The notes under the pieces are model-generated. The model was not told the DNA's origin and did not search any database. It saw only the letters and a list, made by a program, of their open reading frames with translations. The position numbers were made by a program, and so were the translations under genes. Below, one piece after another: positions 1 to 10,079 of a stretch of 64,000 nt of DNA. The DNA is from Sipunculus nudus (Eukaryota; Annelida; Sipuncula; Golfingiida; Sipunculidae), in assembly GCA_026874595.1 (NCBI GenBank), contig CM049315.1, positions 74,720,401 to 74,784,400 on the forward strand, read 5' to 3'. Each line of letters starts with the position of its first letter. The first letter of the stretch is position 1.

Positions 1-640
1 ATCCTTAATCCAGTGTGGAGATCTTAGAATTTGAAATTAAGAATATAACTACATAAATGATAACATACAAAGTCAAAGACCGATAGTTCCGGAATTCATC
101 ATCATGGAAATAATATGTCATATTATTACCTTATTATAATATTCATGTGAAGGTCATTGCTTATGATACATGGAAAAGCAGTCAACATTTCATGAAGTTT
201 TGGGTTACTGTGGGCCTAATCTCAGCTGATATATAAAAGGCTCAATAATTTTATTTTAATATATTTGGCATAACCTGTATCAATTACTTTTCAATCTATA
301 GCCAATCAAAGGAAAGGGTTAAAATGTTTGACTAGGACTGATGGAGGAGATGGTTTTGGCTTTATAATATTTTGCCATAATTATGAGAAAAGGAGCTCTA
401 TTGTTTTACCCTTTTACCCTTTTACCTTGGGGAAAATGAAAAACTCCCTGGAAAACAGAATTTAGATCAAAAAGAGGCCCAAACTTTAAGCAATTTAACA
501 AAGGAAAAATTTTAAAGGTACTTAACCATTTGCAATAAAATTTGTACTATCTTATGCCATTTATTAATTTTGGCTGAATACAAAAGGTTCCACACAAAAT
601 CATCCCAATTAAGGTATGTATGGACTTGCTATCTCCAGTT
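1..640. other. AT-rich non-coding stretch, nothing recognised
   Basis: AT-rich sequence with short oligo-A/T runs and no open frame of any length with protein-like composition. A short run of repeated CCCTTTTA near 410-426 is the only local structure. It is probably intergenic or intronic. Confidence 0.5.
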
Positions 641-765
641 CACCTGTTTATTTGTTGTTATGGTTCTGTTTGTGAGTAAACACAGTCCGTATGTGTCTGT
701 TTACTATAACAAGGTTAAAAGCGTGTCCAGGGGTCCAGTCTTGCACATGTACCATAACCGTCTAA
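640..765 (-). repeat. Fragment of the TTAA-ended ~500-bp repeat family
   Basis: The stretch around 675-715 reads GTAAACACAGTCC followed by TCTGTTTACTATAACAAGG. This is the reverse complement of the core of the copies at 16.59-17.11 kb and 41.24-41.73 kb, which have GTTATGGTAAACAG followed by GGACTGTGTTTACC. Only the central part aligns convincingly, so it is a truncated or diverged relic. The short open frame here is repeat-derived: its translation resembles the reverse-frame translation of the copy at 17.0 kb. Confidence 0.55.
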
Positions 766-841
766 CAAGGATAAGTGACATGAAAGAAGAAACACAAAAG
801 AAATAATCGCTTGAAGCTTGAATTATGAAGTTTTCCAGTAT

Positions 842-856
842 GGCCACCTAGTGGCA
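842..856 (-). promoter_or_regulatory. CTCF-like core motif (candidate)
   Basis: The minus strand reads TGCCACTAGGTGGCC, which fits the bilaterian CTCF core (CCASYAGRKGGC). It is a single motif in anonymous sequence, so occupancy is pure inference. Confidence 0.25.
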
Positions 857-859
857 TTT

Positions 860-2150
860 ATGTGTATATTTTTCACCAACTGATTGCGCTGGGGCTAGCT
901 TTTTTTCCACTTGAGTACAGGAGTAAGCAAGTGGTGTTAGAAAAAAATATTGGCTTATACCAACATATTTTAATAAGGAAACACTATATTTCATGTATAA
1001 TTAATGCACTGAGTATGTGAATAGGTTCTTTTAATCTTACTGTAAGACCTACAGCTCTGAGTATATGAGTTATGATGAGCAGGTGAGGCTTCACAGTGAA
1101 CCTCAGAGAGACCTCCACGTACCCCTGTAGTAGCAGCCACATCTGGCCTCCTTGTGAGTAATTAGTAACAGTAGAGGCCGTGAGGGCAGCTATTAGTACC
1201 TTAACCTCAGCCCTTTGTTGTTGTTTACAGATGTTCAGCTGACAGCTTTATGGTAGTTTACCTGTCTGTTAATAATCTGACAGGTTATGTCTGTCACTTT
1301 ATTACCCAATGGACACAATCTTGAGAAGAAGTCCTGTGTTCCTTCCTGTCAGTCTGAGGATCACAGTATTCCAAAGAACTCCTGTAGAAAGGTAGACATC
1401 AGGGGTGAAGAAGACTTTCATATTTACAACTTCATATATTTTTATTATATTTCCCTTTCAGCTGCACCTGAATGATCTGCCACCGGTCCTGAAATCTAGT
1501 GAAGGAATTTAGTACTAATAGGAAAGTGATACATTCATTTATTGTTGAACATTAAGTAATTTCAGATTTTATATGCAAAGATTAAGAAATGTTCAAGCAG
1601 GACAAGCTTAATCATATTCCTGGGTGGACGTCTGCCTCTTCCCACACAAATATAAACCAGATGTATCCAATCCCGGAGCATTACCCAGAGAAGGCTCCCT
1701 TCCCAGTAAACACACTAGTGAGCGCTAATAGTGATGAAATATATTACCTGAAATCAATTACCTGTGACTATTATGCTTTTACAACACAGGCATATAATTG
1801 AGGGGGGGGGGGTGTACATGTACAACTTCAGAAATAAAGTTTAGGACAAAATAAAATATCAGGTGCAAATCTGTCATCCTGAAAATCGTTCAAGATTAGT
1901 AATATTTACATTGCTGCTGATCCTTTTAATGTACCAGTACCCTGTATGTGTACAATTTTTGGGATTACTGGATAATTTGCTGAATGACAAACTTGATATT
2001 ACTGCCAAAAGGTAAGCATATTATATTTCATACAAAATTTACTGGTGGAAGGACTGGGATTTAAGCATTTAGTGCGGACAAGCGTTCTGTCTGATCTGAT
2101 AGCAGAAAGAATGGAATGCATGTATCACTGTCATGCTGGACACTGAAGGC
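860..2150. other. Non-coding stretch with a poly-G run
   Basis: No recognisable gene. It holds a G11 run at 1802-1812. A pyrimidine tract ends in TTTACAG near 1225 and looks acceptor-like, but the downstream frame does not stay open. The short open frames at 1287-1475 and 1589-1801 have no domain or composition that I can recognise. Confidence 0.4.
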
Positions 2151-2154
2151 CAGG

Positions 2155-2183
2155 TTTTTTTTTTTTTTTGGGGGGGGGGGGGG
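2155..2183. repeat. T15-G14 homopolymer junction
   Basis: Fifteen T followed directly by fourteen G. A second homopolymer junction of the same kind lies at 49.68 kb. Confidence 0.9.
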
Positions 2184-2679
2184 TGTTTGTGAGGCCTGTC
2201 AGCATCCACTTTTGGACTATGTTGTACTGTTCTTTCTCAGTAGGATCAACTTAATATATTTATCTATCAGCAAAATATTCAGCTCCATAAAGACCAATAA
2301 AATACATCTATTAAAGGTGGAATGATAATCTTTAAGATAAAATTCTTGGTGATCATCAGATAATAGTTTAGTGAGTTTTCTGGAAAACAAAATGTAATAG
2401 AAATGGGTTGAGAAACTGTAAGACAGACAGAGAAAACTGATCCTAACTTTAATGGCCATTCTTGCAGGGAAACCAATGTACCAATTCTGAATGAAATTGG
2501 ACAATATTTGGGAAACACTGTCCAGATGGAATGTGACACAAGGGAAGACTCACAGGGTGAATCAATGTTCTGTATTTTGAATTGTAGACAAAAATGCCAG
2601 TGATTCACTATGTATATGAACATCACTCTTAATAAAAGAGAACATTCCATCCATATCCATAACCTGCATCCAGTGTCTG

Positions 2680-2960
2680 TTATGATAATACCTGTCATGT
2701 GATGTATTGCTTTCCTTTGATTGGTTGATGCCAAAGCTATCATGACAATACTTGTCATGTGATATATTGCTCTACTTTGACTTGATGAGACAGAGTTATT
2801 AAGATAAAACTTGTCATGTGACATATTGCTTTCCTTTGATTGGATGATGCCAAAGCTATTATGATAATACTTGTCATGTGATATATTGTTTTCCTTTGAT
2901 TGGAGGATGCCAGAGATATAATGATGCCCCTTGTCATATGATACCTATTTCTTTGATATA
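2680..2960. repeat. 60-bp tandem repeat, about 4.6 copies
   Basis: The block CTTGTCATGTGA recurs at 2691, 2751, 2810 and 2870, with a diverged fifth copy near 2930, giving a period of 59-60 bp. Each unit also carries TTGCTTTCCTTTGATTGG and GATGCCAAAGCTAT. Because the period is a multiple of three, minus-strand frames stay open across it and yield repetitive peptides. These are artefacts of the repeat and not genes. Confidence 0.9.
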
Positions 2961-4180
2961 ACAGGATCATGGCCGTGCAACTGGGAAATTCACACTCAGT
3001 TACAATATGCTCAATGTAAAGGTCAAGGCCATGTAAAATAGACAGAGGCAATTATCAGACCCAAGGTACCTTAAAAGGCCCAAGAGTTTAGAAACCAAAA
3101 TGAGTTATGCGACTAATGTCTCACATTCAAATCCCATGACACAATACCTGACTGGAAGATGAAAGTTACTCCTTTTTCAGAAGATATGCATCCCTTAAGG
3201 GGGATACTAAATTTAATTTTAACAAAGCAAAAATAACAAGTATAAAGGGTTCATTCTGCATTGCAGATGATGTACGGGACCTAAGCCCACTTGATTCCTA
3301 CAGGAATTCAACAATGGTAGTTCAGCAGTTAAAAGACGTCAGGACAGGACATATAGGATCTAGCACACATCATGAGTTTTTTCACAGAGAGGAATCTGGC
3401 GAAGCTTCAACTCTGATGTATTATGCAATTTCCTGCTGGTTCAAGTAATGTCCTGTAGCTGTTGATGCATGTTAGGCCATGCCAAAAAATATATATTTTT
3501 TTACAGACTGTCATGAAAAAATTATTTATTATTTTACTTGGTGAGACACATTGCATGAAATTTTGCCACTTTGTTCGAAGAAGACCCAAAAATGTAATTT
3601 AATTTCACGAAAAGGCACATATGAAAAGTTTAACCACTTTTAAATTAAACCTGAAGTAATAAAAATTTTGCATTATAATTGTACATAATGTTGTCTTTTG
3701 AGGAACTGAGTCAAACTTAGCAACAAGCAATATTAAAGGTGCCCATTAACCTACCTTCTGAAAAATAATTTATGTGATTTCTGGCTTCTTCTGTGTATAT
3801 ATTAATGATCTAAGGGTAATTCTGATTATGAAAAGTTCTTAGAACACCTCCATGAAGGTTGTGTGAACTTGTTTATCAACAACATGTTTGTAAACACAGC
3901 AGTGTTTACACAACATGTAACCTAAGGTGGTAGGTTGCATATATGTGGAGGTATAAAGGTCACTTGATGCAAAAAGCCATTTGCAAAGCTCTGGCTTATC
4001 AGACTTACTGCCAGATACCCTTGTTGAATTAGTTTTGATTATTTTGGCGGGCCACCAGATATTATAATCACTTGGATATAAACAAAACAAGCAGCCTGTA
4101 TGCAGTGATATCCATGTTTTCTGGCCTATTTTAATGAAAGCTCCAAGGGATTACCTTTAGTTTATAAAGGTCAGATAGGT
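2960..4180. other. Non-coding stretch, nothing recognised
   Basis: AT-rich unique-looking sequence. I see no exon, RNA gene or repeat boundary. A block near 3850-3960 carries TTTGTAAACACAGCAGTGTTTACAC, a local inverted repeat of the half-site TGTAAACAC. It may be a remnant of the TTAA-ended family, but the alignment is too weak to call. Confidence 0.35.
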
Positions 4181-4197
4181 GATTGGGCCCCTTTCAT
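4181..4197 (-). repeat. Solo terminus resembling the TTAA-ended repeat
   Basis: GGTGATTGGGCCCCTTT is the reverse complement of the first bases of the copy at 41.24 kb (AAAGGGGCCCAATCACC). The sequence inside it does not match that family, so this is either a related family sharing a terminus or a remnant. Confidence 0.4.
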
Positions 4198-4629
4198 ACT
4201 GAGGGCTTTGTGGACATTCACATGATCTTCGAAAAGAGGATCTTTGATACACAGTAGCAGAGACTCTCCCTGGGACGACAATTTTTTGGGGTGTGGCTTT
4301 AGAGCTGCATTCTATGAGTATATAGGGTGAAGATTAACGGTATAGAAGGCCTACAGATAAATAACAGTACTTGGAACTTACCTGATCTTCATTCTTCTAT
4401 GAACTCCGTCATAGAATCATTGTGACCCTGGTCATCCTTAAAAATAATGAAACATTTCAAATAAATGATTCCATTCCAAAAGATGAAATGAAAATATTTG
4501 AAATAACGCATTCAATTTTAAAATGAAATTTCTTTTACAGCGTATTACCCATACATTTACTGTGTCAGGTAGGATTATAAGCTGGTATAGCTATATACCG
4601 TTTAAAAATTTATTTTAAATCTGTAGTTT

Positions 4630-4812
4630 AGGGAAACATTTGGGCATAATGATTAGGGCTTTGGACTTGAAACTTCTATGTTGTGGGTTTAAGTCCTGTT
4701 CAGAAGCGGTTCCACACAAAGTGATTAAGTCTTTACCACATGTGTCACGGTGCACCCTCACCACCCAGTAATCAACACGAACTGGTCATGGGCACCAGAC
4801 AAATGTAAAATA
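4630..4812 (+). mobile_element. tRNA-Ser-derived SINE copy
   Basis: The head reads like a decayed tRNA: GGGCATAATGATTAGGGC corresponds to the D-arm/A-box region, TGGACTTGAAAC to the anticodon arm with a TGA anticodon position, and GGTTTAAGTCC at 4686-4696 is a B-box with one C-to-T change. This pattern is that of a serine tRNA head. The following ~110 bp (ending GGCACCAGACAAATGT) is a tRNA-unrelated body and then an A-rich stretch. It is not a functional tRNA because the stems do not pair well. Families of this build are copied by partner LINEs, and LINE-type elements are present at 51-61 kb, but no 3'-tail match to them is apparent. Confidence 0.55.
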
Positions 4813-4969
4813 AATATTTTTTTCTGGAATTTAGGCTTTATGGGTTATATGCTCCCAGGGAGCTACTAAGAAAATCTACAAGAATAAGCAGGTCTGACAG
4901 ACTGGGAAGGCAAAGTGTCAAGTCAGATAAGACTGACATCCTTGCTGACATTAATTATAAATACATCCT

Positions 4970-5240
4970 AATTTGTGTGTGGTTTGTTCACAACATAACT
5001 CACCCAGTCATGAACAGAATCTCATAAAACTTTAGGTGGATTGAGAGAATAGGCCAAAGAAGAAAAGGTTTTGGTGTGGATCTGGAATATAACTGGGATT
5101 CAAGAACATGATCAAGGAATATTCACGAATGTAGAGTCACTAATGCACATGCAAATGAACCTGGGAACATGGGCTTAACAAGTGAATGCCCAAATGGGGG
5201 GACTTGTATTTCTTAGAATGCAGATTTCTAGTTGTACCTG
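4970..5240 (+). repeat. Copy 1 of the ~300-bp palindrome-ended repeat
   Basis: Shares with the copies at 8.07, 9.02, 15.0 and 47.4 kb the ordered blocks CATAACTCA..CAATCATGAA, GAATCTCATGAAA, TTTTGGTGTGGATCTGGA, ACAAATGTA.AGTCACTTATGCA, GAACCTGGGAA.ATGGGCTTAA.AAGTGAATGC, and the end TTAGAATGCAGATTTCTAGTT. No protein is encoded and no terminal inverted repeat longer than the end palindrome is evident. Confidence 0.8.
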
Positions 5241-6740
5241 TTTATGATCTGACTTTTCAGATTTATCCTGCACAAATATGGTGCCCACTTCATTCAGAGA
5301 GATGGTAATCATTTTATCAAACAATAAATTGAGAAAATTTTACATCAATCACATGAAGAATTATGCAAGATTGCTTCCTGTTTTGTTACATCAATAACAC
5401 TTTTACCTGATACTTTTTCACTACATTTTTAGTTCAAACTAATTACCTGAAAATACAACTAAACAGAATGAACCTAGCAAAGAGGGGTTGCTGAAACAAT
5501 AGAACATAGCTTAGACAAGACTTACATTATTATTTCATGTGATTAACTTTCCTTTAATAAAAAGCTGAAGAGTGGGTAATATTGTGATAAGTTTAATAGT
5601 GTAAACATAAAGTCCATATACATATCTATGTTTGGTAAGTTCTGTACAACTCTGTGATTGCACAAGCAAAGTTTTTTCTGAATTGTGTTAGTTCGAAGGG
5701 CACTACCGTAAAGTTCTCAACAGAATACGCTGCCTCATTAGAAGACGCATCCCATTTTTGCTCAGAATGTTTAGTCACTGATGCACACATACTACTTCAG
5801 CTATAGTCCCTAACAGAATACACACCCAAATTTAGCTCAAACCTACACAACTCCTACATTATATGATAGAATCCAAAAATCTTAGATTACCATGTATTCA
5901 CATAAAACAACAAACACTTTATAAAATTTTTTTTATTCGTTTAACAAAACATTCAGCGCACTGATGATACAATGGCCAGGAATGAGCTCACGCCCGGAAT
6001 CGCAGCAGGTGCTCCTGGCAGCATTTCCTGCAGCCCAGCACATGACCAGAAAGCGTCAACGTCTGCATGCAAAATGCATGCATGTACATATATTTTATGT
6101 GGTGTTTCACCTATATTACTATTTGTGACCCCAAAGTGTGCCATCTGAAGGGTATGTGTGCCAAGCTAGAATATATCATGTGGGGCCTAAAAATGAATAT
6201 TTAATAGAAGGTATTCTTTCACAATGTGCCATATTTAGTTAATGCTATTGAAAAAAAAACTTTCTACGAAAATTAGTGAATGCAGCTGCCGGCTGTGCCA
6301 CATTCTGTCTGTTTAAAAGACTAAAGCTGATGTGCCTACCAAAATCATATGACATGCGCCATCCAGTGTGATTGGCTAGGGCCTAAGTGGTGATTAGATT
6401 ATCGTATATTTTACAACTCTTCCATTGGAAAAACTTTTAAGATTGTTTAAAAATCTTTAGCTTTTTATATAGTTATCAGATTGATATTTGGTAAAAAAAA
6501 ATAAGGTAAATTTCAGAGTGCAAATGATTTCCCATAAATACTCCTATTATCGCTCACTCTCTGTTATTATTTACACCACTCGAATCAGATTCACTGTGAT
6601 ACTTCAAATATAATACCAGGAGGGGTATATGCAAAATTACCCCAATTTTTTAATGACATTAACCTAATATAATATGCGTATTCTATTGAGATTTTCAAAA
6701 AGATTAAACAACTGATTATTTTAATAAGGCAATAGGAAAC
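5241..6740. other. Non-coding stretch, nothing recognised
   Basis: AT-rich DNA without recognised genes. A slightly richer block at 5950-6090 contains a palindromic run around TGCATGCAAAATGCATGCATG. No splice-framed exon could be supported. Confidence 0.35.
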
Positions 6741-7088
6741 AAAACTAGAAATATGCATAAAAATAAGCCCATATTCCCGGTTTCATTTGTGTAGAAGTTC
6801 CCCCCAACCTTTGTTTGCATTCACCTATTCAGCCCGTATTCCCAGGTTAATTCATGCACAAGTGACTCTACATTTGTGGATATTCCTGGAAGTCCTTGCT
6901 GGACCCGGACCATGATCCAGAACCACAACAAAATCTCAGTAATCAATTCTTCCTTGTCCCATTCCAAAAAAATTCCCTGAAAATTTAATGAGACTGCGGG
7001 GTTATGCTATGAACACACACATAAACACATACACACACATACACACAAACAGGAATGAAAGCATACCCTCCTGGTGGAGTCAATTACC
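6740..7088 (-). repeat. Copy 2 of the ~300-bp palindrome-ended repeat
   Basis: Reverse-strand copy: GCATTCACCTATTCAGCCC, ATTCCCAGGTT, TGCACAAGTGACTCTACATTTGTGG and the (ACAC)n-interrupted end at 7012-7050, then CCTCCTGGTGGAG, which mirrors the GGCCTCCACCAGGAT start of other copies. The 3' part is partly duplicated, since a second CCCATATTCCCGG occurs near 6768. The internal CA-rich stretch equals the GTGTGTTTGT run in the copy at 8.07 kb. Confidence 0.75.
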
Positions 7089-8065
7089 GCTCTATATTTT
7101 TTATCATCAGCTGCTTTTGCACAGATTCTCAAACGACAGGCATACAGATAACACAGAATAAACCATAGCTGGTCTGACCCAACTTGACCATTATATGATA
7201 TGAAAATTTAGCGTTTCAGATGAAGGACCTCTGGGAGTATCCTACTGAACCTATCAGACTCCCTCGATAAAAAAGCTGACCGGATGATTTCTCAAATTCC
7301 CTCAGCAGCATTCAAATCTCCGCTGTACAGAGACCCATAACTTGCAAACCTCTATAAGAATCATATGCTGCTATGGTCGTTTTATTGATTCAGCGGGTAA
7401 AATTATGACTGCAGATCAAACGAGGTTACTTGGATGCTTTTCATGCTGTCCAGTTGCAGGAAGCGTTCTCATTTATAAGGTCCCTGTTTGTATCAATCAG
7501 CACCGTTACCTGTCAGCTCATGGAAAAATACCCACCCTCCTTAAATTTAATATTCAAATTTATTTTCACTGGGTTATATACCTTGTTTATCCTCAGCTTG
7601 TCATCCGGGGTTCAAGTCACCTGGGACCTTGTCTGAAAATGGCTTCCTGTAACTGTATTACCCTCAATCAATTTACTTTTTATATGGTTACAACTATAGC
7701 CTACAGATATCACTCTCTGTCAGATTAGAATGCAAATAACTGTATCAGGCCACATATTTCATCGGGGGGGGGGGGGGGGGAGGGTAAATACAAGTATTAA
7801 TGTTGAAAATCACTGATCTTGGATTAATCCACCCTAATAATTTGTCATGAGTATTACAATGCAGAATTTTCATTCATTCAGGAAGATCTTGTATAATCTT
7901 GATTAACCTTTAAATCTCAGTTTGATATGTCTGTTTGCACTACTTCGTGAATTGTCTTTTATCCACCTTCCTACGTTTCAACAAATTTATCGCATTTTGT
8001 CTAATTTGTTAAATTTAAAACAAATCCCCTGCTCTTTCCATGTATTAGGCTTTAAAGTCCATAGA
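7089..8065. other. Non-coding stretch between repeats
   Basis: Contains the G17 run, but no exon or RNA gene I can recognise. The 128-codon open frame at 7342-7728 has no recognisable motif and no Kozak context. It is Cys- and Tyr-rich in an unstructured way, which is typical of chance frames. Confidence 0.35.
7764..7780 (+). repeat. G17 homopolymer
   Basis: An uninterrupted run of seventeen G. Confidence 0.9.
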
Positions 8066-8067
8066 AT

Positions 8068-8382
8068 CAATGCCTCTGCCAGGAGGATTTGTGTGTTTGT
8101 GTGTTTGTGTGTTTGTTTATAACATACCTCCGGCAATAATGAATGGAATTTCATGAAATTGTCAGGGCATTCAAGGATTAGACCACTATATAATCAATTA
8201 GATTATCTGATTCAGATACTTCATCAGGGAATATCCACAAATGTTAAGTCACTTATGCATAAATGGACCTGGAAATATTGTCCATACAAGTGAATGCAAA
8301 CAGAGTTTGGGGAGCATCCCACAAAAGGAACCTCCCATGTGGCGGAGGCTTGCATTCCTTAGAATGCAGATATCTAGTTTAC
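8068..8382 (+). repeat. Copy 3 of the ~300-bp palindrome-ended repeat
   Basis: Begins GCCTCTGCCAGGAGGAT with a GTGTGTTTGT microsatellite. It then has AATGAATGGAATTTCATGAA, CACAAATGTTAAGTCACTTA, AAGTGAATGCAAAC and GGAGCATCCCAC, and ends GGCTTGCATTCCTTAGAATG followed by CAGATATCTAGTTT. Together with copy 6 at 47.4 kb it is the most complete version. Confidence 0.8.
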
Positions 8383-9017
8383 CATTTTTGTATGCTAAGT
8401 GGATGACTTATATAGCCCTCTGAAATAAAAATCTTCTTACTGGGTACAAGGAACAGTGATTAATTTGTTACTTTAAATTTCTGTGGGACAGTAAAAAAAA
8501 TTGATTCAACATATATATATGGACCAGTTGCAATTTCTACCTTCACATTAACCAATCCATCAAGGAGGAAACTAGCCCTTCCATGTTCCATCTAAGTTAC
8601 GACTATTTGTTTTATCAGTAAAGCAAGAAACACGTTCACTCTTCATAATATCTAGATATTATGGAATAACTCTATCTCTGATGCTCAGACACTTGGATAC
8701 TCTGGTTTACTTTTTGTTTGCAAAGGTTTCCAATCTTTGATATTCATGAAAAGGAAATTGTTGTGAAAATAAAAACTTCATGAATAATGAGTGTTTCCAG
8801 TTGATGATGTCAGTCAATGTGACTTCATAAAAACATCAACTTCTGTGATGTCATTATTGTCTTGTAAACAGCTCTCACAACCATGGTCATGGAAGACCTT
8901 ATAAGAGCGTTTTGGGGGCTCATTATAAAAATTAGGCTAAAAGGGTGGAGCATATGGTCTGTGGTGGATAGGTCAATTTGACACATATCAAGTAGGCATT
9001 TTTTTCCAATTTTAATA

Positions 9018-9326
9018 TATAAGCCTCCACCAGGATGATAGGTGTTCATCCCTGTTTGTGTGTGTGTCTTTGTTCCCAACATAACTCAAGCAATCATGAA
9101 TGGAATCTCAAGAAATTTTCTCAGCATTTCCAGAATGGGTCAAAGAAAAATTGATTAGATTTTGGCGTGGACCTGGAATGTGATTAAGATTCAGGAACTT
9201 CACATGGAAAATTCACAAATGTACAGGCACTTATGCACATATGAACCTGGGAATATGGGCTTAATAAGTGAATGCAAACACAAGGTGGAGGCTTGCATTC
9301 CTTGGAATGCATATTTCTAGTTGATT
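9018..9326 (+). repeat. Copy 4 of the ~300-bp palindrome-ended repeat
   Basis: Same block order as the other copies. The terminal GCATTCCTTGGAATGC (around 9296-9311) is a perfect 16-bp palindrome here, which suggests that this is the ancestral end structure. Confidence 0.8.
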
Positions 9327-9573
9327 TTTTTTCATCTTTATTTTGGGATAATTTAACATAACCACATTTTTTTCATACCACACCTATCCCTGTGTGTTTA
9401 TATGCATGCTAGCTGTCAGCTGTCAGGCAGTCCACATACCTCCATACATCACCTTTGTACACTATATATGCTGTTACATAATGAGCAATTTATCATTGAT
9501 GATGTTATATATACACATACCTGACTGTAAAGCTGATCCCCCTGACTAATTTATTACCTCAAAGAGCCTTATG

Positions 9574-9585
9574 CCCCCCCCCCCC
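9574..9585 (-). repeat. C12 homopolymer
   Basis: A run of twelve C, i.e. G12 on the minus strand. Confidence 0.9.
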
Positions 9586-9669
9586 ATGCAGTCTGTAAGA
9601 TAAAGAACACTGACTCATGGCTGTTTGAGGATATCTAATGTGGGCACTGGATATAAGTTGCAGGAATCA

Positions 9670-10078
9670 GTTTTGAAATCATAATACTAATACACGATTG
9701 AAAGATAGAAGACGACCAATGATTGATTATTAATTGATTACTTTACATACCATCTATATTAACTTGAAATATTACATATAGAATTATAACTACATATTGA
9801 AATTCAGTCTAACTAGAACATCACCCTGACAGGTTAAGGTAAGGGCTAGGTTGTTAACACTTATCATCGCATAAGGTAAAGTTTTACTGATGTTCGCTGT
9901 TTTGTGCTCCATCTTTCTTATATCTCTAACAGAATAAAAATATTTTATCTGGCTAATATAACTTGTGTGGATGTGCTTAATAATCGTTTTTGACCAGTTA
10001 TGCAAAAGTGCAATCAATTTAATTGATTATAAAAAAAGAAAATGACCAACCATTTATTTAATTGATTAAATGGCACAC
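9670..10078 (-). mobile_element. hAT-like ~420-bp non-autonomous repeat, copy 1
   Basis: The minus strand begins GTGGTGTGCCATTTAATCAA and continues GATTGCA.TTTTGCATAA.TG and TATAAGAAAGAT. The same order is seen on the + strand at 14.55, 15.99 and 40.59 kb. The GTGNGCCNATTAATCGATT type of end is seen in hAT-superfamily elements, but I could not define an 8-bp target duplication, so the superfamily label is inference. No transposase is encoded. Confidence 0.55.
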
Positions 10079-10079
10079 C

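Noticed and set aside
2279-2824. A 181-codon minus-strand ORF
   Set aside because: It runs through the 60-bp tandem repeat (period divisible by three) and repeats ALA-STNQRK-type peptides. It has no family signature.
4630-4700. A functional tRNA-Ser gene
   Set aside because: The A- and B-box regions and TGA position resemble tRNA-Ser, but the B-box has a C-to-T change, stems pair poorly and a SINE body follows.
7342-7728. A 128-codon plus-strand ORF near the G17 run
   Set aside because: No domain, no start context, no splice support; typical of chance frames in this length of DNA.
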